A stretch of DNA of 14,824 nt from Deltaproteobacteria bacterium (GTDB lineage Bacteria > Desulfobacterota > Syntrophia > Syntrophales > UBA5619): positions 1-14,824 of the forward strand of contig JAPLJY010000192.1 of NCBI GenBank assembly GCA_026388345.1. Direction: 5' to 3'. The notes below the pieces were generated by a model. The model saw only the letters and a program-made list of their open reading frames with translations, was not told the DNA's origin and searched no databases. Position numbers and translations under genes: made by a program. Positions 1 through 6,273 of the stretch are shown one piece after another. Position 1 is the stretch's first letter. Each line of letters starts with the position of its first letter.

Positions 1-76
1 AACCGTCAATCGCTTTAATGCAATAGGATATTGTCCTCTTGTGAATGTCTAATCCAATGTAGTAATATGTGCTCAT
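1..76 (-). CDS. IS110-family (DEDD) transposase, N-terminal fragment cut by window edge
   Basis: Reading the minus strand from the ATG at 76-74 gives 25 residues beginning MSTYYYIGLDIHKRTISYC, the characteristic opening of IS110/IS1111-family transposases. The Asp in GLDIHK is the first acidic residue of the RuvC-like DEDD catalytic site. The rest of the gene lies beyond position 1, so intactness cannot be judged. A strong ribosome-binding site (AGGAGG, minus strand, 82-87) lies five bases from the ATG and sits inside one arm of an inverted repeat (see 77-165). Family knowledge: these enzymes insert or excise the element as a circular intermediate, and IS110-group members are guided by a structured bridge RNA from the non-coding end. 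The family call rests on a short N-terminus only, but the motif is distinctive. Confidence 0.8.
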   Translation of the reverse strand, partial: MSTYYYIGLDIHKRTISYCIKAIDG

Positions 77-165
77 GGAAACCTCCTTCTGGTCTGTTTC
101 TGGGCGAGACCATCTCGACCCAGCCGCTTGCATCAACAAGCATACTGTACCACCTGGAGGTTTCC
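77..165 (-). other. Structured leader of the IS110 element (candidate bridge RNA segment or RBS-sequestering fold)
   Basis: Immediately upstream of the transposase ATG, a perfect 10-bp inverted repeat (77-86 with 156-165) encloses two further hairpins. One pairs 100-104 with 119-123 and 105-109 with 113-117, giving ten pairs with one bulged base and a 3-base loop. The other pairs 126-130 with 137-141 around a 6-base loop. The arm next to the ATG contains the Shine-Dalgarno sequence, so the fold would hide it in RNA. Two readings are possible: part of the bridge RNA that IS110-group elements encode upstream of the transposase, or a translational lock against read-through from outside, as known for other IS families. 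The structure is seen directly; the function is inferred. Confidence 0.45.
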
Positions 166-189
166 TTTCAACCAAGATTACTTATGCAT

Positions 190-280
190 TCAAACAGTAT
201 ACTTAATTACGGGCATCTTTCTTTTTCGGTACCATACGAGGGACAGATACCTGTTTATTCCCGCGGCATTTCCGATGCCG
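190..280. repeat. REP-like motif cluster, left copy
   Basis: This stretch has the 9-mer acagtatac (194-202), an 18-base motif atacgagggacagatacc (234-251) and a hairpin (264-269 with 275-280, 5-base loop). The 18-mer recurs exactly at 2589-2606 and the 9-mer at 2572-2580, each again next to a small hairpin. GGGACAG-type motifs of this style often flank REP-associated tyrosine transposases (RAYTs), but no such gene is in the window. Apart from this cluster and a possible promoter at 317-346, I see no gene between 166 and 434. Confidence 0.5.
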
Positions 281-316
281 ATGTTATCAGATCCTTCTGC
301 CGATCCACAAAATCCA

Positions 317-346
317 TTGATGTTCTTTATTAAAAAAGGCTATATA
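317..346 (+). promoter_or_regulatory. Possible sigma-70-type promoter upstream of the methyltransferase pseudogene
   Basis: TTGATG at 317-322 and TATATA at 341-346 are separated by 18 bases in an AT-rich stretch about 90 bases before the ATG at 435. Each hexamer matches four of six consensus positions. There is no other support, so this is only a plausible site. Confidence 0.25.
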
Positions 347-434
347 TCATTCCGGATTTTTCAATTTCGAGGTGGAGTTCCGGGGCAACATACTAAAAGG
401 AAAACAGCGCCGTGAGACGCACCTAGAGGTTTTT

Positions 435-1995
435 ATGTATGATTGGACTGCCGGTTATGTGGCCGATGTTGGTTATACCTTTGGCTATTATCCTGAATTA
501 AACCCCCTGCGCCTGCGTCTGGCATTTCTGAACACCGGGCTGACCTTCCCGGAGGTGAGCACGGCATGTGAGCTGGGGTTTGGCCAGGGGATGAGCGCCA
601 ATATCCATGCAGCAGCTTCGGCGTCGCAGTGGTTCGCACCGATTTTAACCCGTCTCAGGCCGGTTTTGCACAGGAGTTGGCTGCCGCATCCGGCGCCGGC
701 GCCCAACTGTTCGACCAGGCTTTTGCCGAGTTCTGCAACCGGCCTGACCTGCCGGACTTTGACTTTATTGGTCTGCATGGCCTCTGGAGCTGGATTTCGG
801 ATGAAAACCGCGCCGTCATTGTCGACTTCATCCGTCGCAAGCTGAAGGTGGGCGGGGTGCTCTACATTAGCTACAACGCCCAGCCGGGGTGGGCTGCGAT
901 GGTGCCGATGCGCGACCTGCTGGCCGAGTACAGCGAGGTGATGGGGGCGCCGGGCAGGGTATTGTCGCACGAATCGACGCCTCCCTCGCGTTTGCCGAAA
1001 AGCTGCTGGCGACGAATCCCAGATACGCCCGTGCCAATCCGCAGGTGTCTGAACGGATCAAGAAGATGAAGGAACAGAACCGCAACTATCTGGCCCACGA
1101 GTATTTCAACCGCGACTGGCTGCCGATGTCGTTTGCGCGCATGGCCGAATGGCTTGCCCCCGCGAAACTCTCGTATGCATGCTCCGCCCGTTATCTCGAC
1201 CAGATCGATGCAATCAACCTCAGCGCAGGGCAGCAGGCGTTGTTGAAGGAACTCCCCGATTCCATGTTCCGTGAGACGGTGCGGGATTTTTGCGTGAATA
1301 AGCAGTTTCGGCAGGACTATTGGGTGAAGGGCCCCCGCAGGTTCTCTATGCTGGAGCAGGGCGAAGCCGTCCGCGCCCAGCGGGTGGCTCTGGTGCAGCC
1401 ACGGGCCGATGTCTCCCTTAAGCTAACAGGCTCACGGGGTGAGGTTCAGATGCAGGAAGCGGTCTATAACCCCATTCTGGACACTCTGGCCGATCACCAG
1501 CCCAAGACCGTGGGGCAGATTGAGCAGGCGGTCCGGGCGAAGGGGATCAGATTTTCCCAGCTACTGGAGGCGGTGATGGTCCTTACCGGTAGGGGGGTAT
1601 TGCTGGCTGTCCAGGATGAAGCAACGACGCAAGAAGCCAAAAAGCATACCGACAAGCTGAATGCCTTCCTGATGAACAAAGCGCGCAGCAGCGGCGATAC
1701 CGGCTATCTGGCGAGTCCGGTCACTGGAGGGGGTATTGCGACGGGACGCTTCCAGCAGCTCTTTCTGCTGACCAAGTCCCAGGGGAAGAAGCAACCTTCC
1801 GATTGGGCCCGGTTTGCCTGGCAGGTATTGAACCAGCAGGGGCAGCGCATCGTGAAGGAGGGTAAGACGCTGGAGGCTGCCGAGGAGAATCTGGCGGAAC
1901 TGACCGCCTAGGCCAATACCTTTGCCGAAAAGCAGCTGCCGATCTTGAAGGTTCTTGGGATTGCGTGGGAAAAGGAAAAAAAGGCAGGTCTGTGA
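435..1995 (+). pseudogene. Broken class I SAM-dependent methyltransferase with methyltransferase-regulatory domain
   Basis: Joining three reading frames gives one continuous protein of about 520 residues, a normal length for this family. It starts MYDWTAGYVADVGY at 435; the family commonly opens with a similar DWTAGYV sequence. SAM-binding motif I is visible as ELGFGQG (residues 46-52). From about residue 218 (HEYFNRDWLP) the sequence resembles the methyltransferase regulatory domain (PF10119 type). Three lesions break it. One base is missing near 636, where the frame moves from WF to TDFNP. Another is missing near 953-954 in a G-rich run, joining EVMGAPG to QGIVARID. An amber TAG lies at 1909-1911, after which the same frame runs 27 more residues to a TGA at 1993-1995. 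The TAG is one change from CAG. The natural substrate is unknown. Sequencing error could explain an indel, but three lesions in one gene among intact neighbours favour decay. The ATG has only a weak ribosome-binding site (agaggt). Confidence 0.85.
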
Positions 1996-2041
1996 GGCGC
2001 ATGCCTTGCGTCAACATAATTATTTACCGCTATGGTGAACC

Positions 2042-2554
2042 ATGTTTGCGATCCGCAAAATCACCCAGCGCTATGATCCGGAGCAGGACCGCATCGGCCT
2101 GACCGCGCAAAACGACGAGGGCCGCGTGCTTTTGTTGTGGCTCACGCAACGGCTGACCAACCGCTTGGTGGGCAAGCTGGCAAGCTGGCTGGATGAGGAT
2201 GTGAAAACCATGCCCTCCGGACGACCGATGTTCAGCCCGCACGCCTGGGAACAATCATCCGCCGAGGTGCAGTTGAAGCCCGATCGACCGGTGGACGCGG
2301 CCGCGGTCCAAGGCGAGGCGCTGTTGACTGCGGTTGATTTGGCGCGTGATCCCAGTGGCTACACGCTGACCTTCAAATGGGGGTCGGCGGGCGCCGCCCG
2401 CCTGAGGCTGAACCCCACCGAACTGCGCCAGTCGCTGATCATTCTCCACCGGCTGTTCGATACCGCCGGGTGGCCCAAACATGCCTGGCCCGAGTGGTTT
2501 GCGGCGGGTGAGGGAAGCGGCGCGTCATCGACGACGCACCATGTATTGCATTGA
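2042..2554 (+). CDS. Hypothetical protein, 170 residues
   Basis: I do not recognise this family. The frame opens with MFAIRKITQRYDPEQD and has GC-rich codon use like the methyltransferase pseudogene 46 bases upstream on the same strand. No signal peptide or membrane segment is evident. It shows a basic/amphipathic stretch (LLLWLTQRLTNRLVGKLASWLDE, split here as LLLWLTQRLTN then RLVGKLASWLDE, about residues 30-52) and a tryptophan-rich C-terminal part (WPKHAWPEWF near 145-155). The last residues, rich in Ser, Thr and His, look unlike the rest and run toward the REP-like repeat at 2566, so the natural C-terminus may have been replaced. No good Shine-Dalgarno precedes the ATG, and an in-frame stop just upstream prevents extension. 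Its position suggests cotranscription with the methyltransferase, but the function is unknown. Confidence 0.6.
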   Translation: MFAIRKITQRYDPEQDRIGLTAQNDEGRVLLLWLTQRLTNRLVGKLASWLDEDVKTMPSGRPMFSPHAWEQSSAEVQLKPDRPVDAAAVQGEALLTAVDLARDPSGYTLTFKWGSAGAARLRLNPTELRQSLIILHRLFDTAGWPKHAWPEWFAAGEGSGASSTTHHVLH

Positions 2555-2565
2555 CGGGGGGAATT

Positions 2566-2635
2566 CCGGGTACAGTATACCTGGGAAAATACGAGGGACA
2601 GATACCGTTGTACTGTCGGATGGTCTTCCCCGACA
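2566..2635. repeat. REP-like motif cluster, right copy
   Basis: A small hairpin (2566-2572 with 2578-2584, one G-T pair) overlaps the 9-mer acagtatac (2572-2580). The exact 18-mer shared with 234-251 follows at 2589-2606, then another hairpin (2614-2619 with 2630-2635). It fills the 83-base gap between two convergent genes. Neither hairpin is followed by a T-run on either strand, so I do not call a terminator here. Confidence 0.5.
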
Positions 2636-2637
2636 AA

Positions 2638-3096
2638 TTACTTTTCAGAACAAATTTTTTTGAGAAAAGTTTCACCCATTGATCCGGGTGGTGTCTGGAT
2701 TATGCTCGGATTTGGATTGTCGATGTTCTGAAATATTTCCCCTGCATCATTGTAATTGATAACCTTGAGCATTTTGTAGGTATTCTTACTACAGTCCACT
2801 TCCTTGAGGGTTATATCGTAATCGAATCTATCCCAGCCGGCAATGGAAAATTTACGGTCCATTCTCAGTTGAATTTGTTGGTCCTTACCGAATTTTGAAT
2901 ATTTTGTTTTTCCCCATACCTGGATAATCGCGGGACTTACGCGGGTCATACTATTTTTATCATAATAATGATCACCATTCTTTGATGTTCCATATAAAAT
3001 CCACCTGTCAGCGTCCTTATCGCTACAGTATCCATCAATGTTTAGAAGAATAACAAATGCCACTGTTATCATCAAAAACATTCTATTTTGCGCCAT
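2638..3096 (-). CDS. Surface-adhesin E-like exported protein (paralogue 2)
   Basis: This 152-residue protein begins with a hydrophobic signal-like segment (about residues 5-20, MFLMITVAFVILLN). The mature part has the pattern of the surface-adhesin protein E family: DRWILYGTSKNG then HYYDK, an IIQVWGKTKYSK strand, a conserved Cys in KEVDCSKNTYK, and a C-terminal PGSMGETFLKKIC with a second Cys, suggesting a disulfide. It should act outside the cytoplasm; a true adhesin role is not shown for this lineage. It lies 58 bases downstream of a related gene on the same strand and is probably cotranscribed. A purine-rich ribosome-binding stretch (gggagagggg) precedes the ATG. Base composition is clearly AT-richer than the genes on either side. 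There is no clear lipobox, so a lipoprotein is unlikely. Confidence 0.75.
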   Translation of the reverse strand: MAQNRMFLMITVAFVILLNIDGYCSDKDADRWILYGTSKNGDHYYDKNSMTRVSPAIIQVWGKTKYSKFGKDQQIQLRMDRKFSIAGWDRFDYDITLKEVDCSKNTYKMLKVINYNDAGEIFQNIDNPNPSIIQTPPGSMGETFLKKICSEK

Positions 3097-3154
3097 TTCC
3101 CCTCTCCCGAAATCGTCACTTCACTGTGAACGAGAGATCGATAAAATTCATGAA

Positions 3155-3628
3155 TTACTTCTGACAGACTTTCATGAATAATTTTTCACCCATTGACCCG
3201 GGTATGATTTGTCTTATCTTTGGCTTTGAATAGTCGATGTCATCCAATATTTTCCCTTCATCGTTATAATCGACAATCTTGATTATTTTGTAAGTATTAT
3301 TAGTACATTCCACTTCTTTAAGAAATATGATGCTATCGAGTTTATCATAACCGTCAATGGATAAGCCCTTCTCCTTATTCATTTGGATGATCTGATCTTT
3401 TCCGACTTTTGAATATCTTATCTTCTCCCATACTTTGACAACCTTCGGAGTTACATACGGACTAACATAGGTAATACTTATTTTATCATAATAATATTGA
3501 TTACCCTCCTCTGTGATTCCATAATAAAGCCACCTATCCGTGTTTCCTTGAGTATTCCCGTCACCATAAAACAAAAAAATACATATAACTCCTACCATCA
3601 TCAAAAATATCATTCTATCCCGGATCAT
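3155..3628 (-). CDS. Surface-adhesin E-like exported protein (paralogue 1)
   Basis: The 157-residue product has an N-terminal hydrophobic signal-like segment (about residues 6-21, MIFLMMVGVICIFLFY) followed by the same pattern as the next gene: DRWLYYGITEEGNQYYYDK, VVKVWEKIRYSK, KEVECTNNTYK and PGSMGEKLFMKVC. By eye it shares roughly 40-50% identity with the 2638-3096 product, so the two are a tandem duplication. The two Cys residues are at equivalent places. The ATG lies 15 bases after the stop of the YchF-like gene with a gagag ribosome-binding stretch in between, which suggests one transcript for all three genes. Composition is AT-rich compared with the YchF-like gene beside it. Function beyond an exported protein is inferred from family only. 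Confidence 0.75.
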   Translation of the reverse strand: MIRDRMIFLMMVGVICIFLFYGDGNTQGNTDRWLYYGITEEGNQYYYDKISITYVSPYVTPKVVKVWEKIRYSKVGKDQIIQMNKEKGLSIDGYDKLDSIIFLKEVECTNNTYKIIKIVDYNDEGKILDDIDYSKPKIRQIIPGSMGEKLFMKVCQK

Positions 3629-3643
3629 TTATCCATCTCTCTT

Positions 3644-4675
3644 TCAGACGTTGAAGCGGAAGTTGATGATGTCGCCGTCCCGGACGACGTACTCCTTGCC
3701 CTCGAGGCGGAGCTTTCCCGCCGCCTTGGCGGCGGCATTGGTCCCGCCGCAGGCGATAAACTCCTCGTAGCCGATCACCTCGGCCTTGATGAATCCCCGC
3801 TCGAAATCGTTGTGGATCACGCCGGCCGCCCGGGGGGCCTTGGTGCCTGCGGGGATGACCCAGGCCTTGACCTCGTCCTCGCCGACGGTGAAGTAGGAGA
3901 TCCGGCCGAGCAGGGAAAAGGCCGCGCGGATCACCCGTCCGAAGGCGGCCTCTGCGACGCCGAGCGATTCCAGGAACTCCTTTCGTTCCTCGGGCGGGAG
4001 GGCCGTCAGTTCCGCCTCGATCGCGCAGCAGATCCCGATCGCCGGGACGGCAGGCCCGGCCTCCCGAATGAAAACGTCGGCGACGCCGGGGTTTTCCTCG
4101 GGGGTGTTCACAACGACCAGCTCCGGCCGGATCGTCCAGAAGGAAAAGCTCCGGAGGCCGTGGCGCTCCTCTTCGGTTAGGGAGATCTCCCGGAGGGGCT
4201 TCCCCGCTTCGAGCTGTTCCCGTAGCCGCGGCAGCACGTGGGCATGAAGGGCGTCCTGGGGCGTTATCGGCTTCTTCGCCATCTTCGCGAGCCGCTCCAG
4301 ACGATTCTCGACGATCAGCAGGTCGGCGAGGATCAGTTCATCCTCCAATTTCCGGTAACTGCTCAGGATATCGGGGACATCCGCGGCGGTAAAGGCGTCG
4401 ACGACATGGACGAGACCCTCGGCCCCGGAGAGGCTCTGCCGGACGGCGTCCCAGGCCTTCTCTCCGACGGCGTTCACGTCGCTGAAGGGGACCTTGGCCG
4501 GCGAGACCTTGACCGGACGGAAGATCTCCGCCAGGTGGTCGAAGCGGGCGTCGGGGACGGTGGCCAGCCCCCGGACGCAGGTCTCCCCATGCATCTCCCG
4601 GCTCCGGACGCCGGTCATGATCTCGAAGAGGGTGCTCTTGCCGCTCTGGGGAAGCCCAAGGATCCCGATTTCCAT
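3644..4675 (-). CDS. YchF/Obg-like P-loop ATPase, divergent (DUF933/TGS C-terminal domain)
   Basis: This 343-residue protein has the YchF layout. The P-loop is GLPQSGKST (residues 7-15), where canonical YchF has GLPNVGKST. NTPE at 190-193 matches the NxxE base-recognition motif that makes YchF proteins prefer ATP over GTP. The C-terminal YchF domain (about 258-343) is typical: AAGVIHNDFERGFIKAEV, then KLRLEGKEYVVRDGD and the ending FRFNV. The switch II region is altered: Asp66 is followed by VNAVG rather than the usual DIAGLVKGA, and the protein is about 20 residues shorter than standard YchF, in keeping with a reduced coiled-coil insert. It is therefore more likely a YchF paralogue than the housekeeping ribosome-associated enzyme. 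An AAGGAG ribosome-binding site precedes the ATG. Two adhesin-E-like genes follow closely. Confidence 0.85.
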   Translation of the reverse strand: MEIGILGLPQSGKSTLFEIMTGVRSREMHGETCVRGLATVPDARFDHLAEIFRPVKVSPAKVPFSDVNAVGEKAWDAVRQSLSGAEGLVHVVDAFTAADVPDILSSYRKLEDELILADLLIVENRLERLAKMAKKPITPQDALHAHVLPRLREQLEAGKPLREISLTEEERHGLRSFSFWTIRPELVVVNTPEENPGVADVFIREAGPAVPAIGICCAIEAELTALPPEERKEFLESLGVAEAAFGRVIRAAFSLLGRISYFTVGEDEVKAWVIPAGTKAPRAAGVIHNDFERGFIKAEVIGYEEFIACGGTNAAAKAAGKLRLEGKEYVVRDGDIINFRFNV

Positions 4676-4773
4676 AATTTCACATCTCCTTGCACTGCAT
4701 AGGAATCGAATTGATACCTTCGTGCCGCGTGAATATCAGATCCCGGAAGCGCGCATTGGAGATTTTACGGGGT

Positions 4774-4864
4774 CCCCTGCCCCCGCAGCGTAGCGCCCGC
4801 AAAGACGACTGTTTGAGCGCGGAGCGCGAGTTTCATCTTTGCAGCGAAGCGAGGAGGTGCAGGG
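4774..4864. repeat. Structured intergenic element between dapL and the YchF-like gene
   Basis: Within the 251-base gap 4676-4926 there are nested complementary arms: CCCTGC (4775-4780) with GCAGGG (4859-4864), GCAAAGA (4799-4805) with TCTTTGC (4836-4842), and a GCGC-GGA-GCGC hairpin at the centre (4817-4827). Short GCGNAGCG units recur (4787-4794, 4817-4829, 4841-4851). This looks like a dispersed palindromic repeat or a folded leader rather than a gene. No T-run follows on either strand, so it is not a simple terminator. I see no convincing promoter or coding frame in the rest of the gap. Confidence 0.4.
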
Positions 4865-4926
4865 TCGAAAAATGTCCAGCGCGCAAAGGGATCATGATTT
4901 TCAAAGGTCTCTGATGCCGAACCCTC

Positions 4927-6093
4927 TCAGGCGAAGGCCTTCTCGATCCGGGCCAGCGCCTCATCCAGGCGGGCGTCGGGGACGGTGAGCGAGATCCGGA
5001 TGAACCCCTCGCCGTACTGGCCGTAGGCGGTGCCGGACGCCACGACGACGGCCGCCTTTTCGAACAGTCGGTTGGTGAACTCCAGCGACCCCATCCCCTT
5101 CGGCGTCGGGACCCAGAGGTAGAAGGTTCCCTTCGGCGGATTGAAATCGATGCCGATTCTGGCCAGGGTCGCGAGGACCTTCTCCCGGCGCCGCGCGTAG
5201 ATGGCGAGCATATGGTCGATGTTCCCGGCCTCCTCCCGGAGCGCCCGGATCCCCGCGTACTGGACGGCGTTGAAGATTCCGGAGTCGGTGTTCTCCTTCA
5301 CCTTGCTGATCGCGGCGATGAGCTCCTGGTTCCCGACGGCCATGCCGATCCGCCAGCCCGTCATGTTGTAGGGTTTGGAGAGGGAGTTGAGCTCGACGCC
5401 CACCTCCTTCGCCCCGTCGGCGGAGAGGAAGCTGAGCCGCTCCTGTCCCGCAAAGACCACCTCGCTGTAGGGGTTGTCGTAGCAGACGGCAATGTCGTTC
5501 GCCTTCGCGAAGGCGACCAGCCGGTCGAAGAACTCCCGGGTTGCGCAGGCGCCGGTAGGGTTGTTCGGATAGTTGAGGAACATCCCCCGCGCCTTTTTCA
5601 CGATCTCCGCCGGAATCTCCTCGAAAACGGGGAGGTAGGCGTTTTCGGGGCGGATCGGGACGTTGTAGGGAATCCCGCCCCCCATGAGGATGCTCGCCCG
5701 GTAGGCGGGATAGCCGGGATCGGTCATCAGGACAACGTCGCCGGGGTTGATCCGGGCCATGATGAAGTGGTGGCACCCCTCCTTCGAGCCGATGAGGCCC
5801 AGGATCTCCGTCGCCGGGTCGAGCGTGACGCCGTAGCGGGCCTCATACCAGCGGGCGACCTCCTGGCGGAAGGCGAACATCCCCTTCTCTTCGTCCGTCG
5901 GATATCGGTGATTCTCCGGGTCGCGCGCCGCCCGGCAGAGTTCGTCGATGATCGAATCGGGCGTCGGCTCCACCGGGTCGCCGATCGCGAGGCTGATCAC
6001 ATCCACGCCGTCGGCCTTGGCCTTGGCGATCTTCTTCCTCAGTTCCATGAACAGGTAGGGCGGTATCTTCGTCAAACGCTCGGCGATCTGCAA
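4927..6093 (-). CDS. dapL: LL-diaminopimelate aminotransferase
   Basis: This 388-residue fold-type I PLP aminotransferase should convert tetrahydrodipicolinate directly to LL-diaminopimelate, using glutamate as amino donor (EC 2.6.1.83), in the cytoplasm. Seen directly: the family N-terminus AERLTKIPPYLF, substrate-loop IGDP (37-40), NYPNNPTG (173-180), Tyr205/Asp206 in the cofactor-binding strand, the PLP-forming Lys240 in SLSKPYNMTGWRIG, and the carboxylate-binding Arg366 in GFIRIS. The start is TTG: a strong AAAGGAGA lies six bases upstream, and the first ATG (residue 16) would remove the conserved IPPYLF. Assignment to dapL rather than another class I aminotransferase is strengthened by dapF directly upstream on the same strand, since DapF acts on its product. 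The 180-base gap to dapF holds a palindromic repeat. Confidence 0.9.
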   Translation of the reverse strand: MQIAERLTKIPPYLFMELRKKIAKAKADGVDVISLAIGDPVEPTPDSIIDELCRAARDPENHRYPTDEEKGMFAFRQEVARWYEARYGVTLDPATEILGLIGSKEGCHHFIMARINPGDVVLMTDPGYPAYRASILMGGGIPYNVPIRPENAYLPVFEEIPAEIVKKARGMFLNYPNNPTGACATREFFDRLVAFAKANDIAVCYDNPYSEVVFAGQERLSFLSADGAKEVGVELNSLSKPYNMTGWRIGMAVGNQELIAAISKVKENTDSGIFNAVQYAGIRALREEAGNIDHMLAIYARRREKVLATLARIGIDFNPPKGTFYLWVPTPKGMGSLEFTNRLFEKAAVVVASGTAYGQYGEGFIRISLTVPDARLDEALARIEKAFA

Positions 6094-6099
6094 CGTTAT

Positions 6100-6107
6100 T
6101 CTCCTTT
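6100..6107 (-). promoter_or_regulatory. Ribosome-binding site fixing the TTG start of dapL
   Basis: The minus strand reads AAAGGAGA here, six bases before the TTG at 6093-6091. This strong site at ideal spacing is the reason for preferring the TTG to the downstream ATG. Confidence 0.7.
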
Positions 6108-6129
6108 CCTCCTCCAGGCCTCACGGCTA

Positions 6130-6239
6130 CGTAAAAAGTCCATATGCTGCGTTGCGCTTCCCCCCTCGTCGTTGCGGCGTACACCAAAGTACGCCTCACT
6201 CCTCAGGAGTCGCGCGCCTTGCCTCTGGAGCTTTTTACG
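6130..6239. repeat. Palindromic MITE-like repeat, copy 1 (110 bp)
   Basis: Terminal arms cgtaaaaag (6130-6138) and ctttttacg (6231-6239) are perfect inverted repeats. The centre is a perfect 7-bp hairpin, ggcgtac (6176-6182) with gtacgcc (6189-6195). The body (ctgcgttgcgct, then cctcgtcg, tacgcctc and gcgcgccttgc) matches a second element at 12032-12155 in the same order and spacing. No coding frame is present. It lies between dapF and dapL and might affect their relative expression through RNA folding. Confidence 0.75.
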
Positions 6240-6273
6240 AAGCCGTCCCCAATCAAGGCTCTCACAACTTTTT

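Noticed and set aside
142..151. A 10-base match (inverted) between the IS110 leader and 2569-2578
   Set aside because: Matches of ten bases are expected many times by chance in a window this long; it is not part of the ordered motif pair.
31..415. Small plus-strand frames of 95-100 codons at the left end
   Set aside because: They overlap the IS110 start and the repeat cluster and show no protein-like features or ribosome-binding site.
2566..2635. Hairpins between the convergent genes, considered as a bidirectional terminator
   Set aside because: Stems are short and there is no T-run on either strand.
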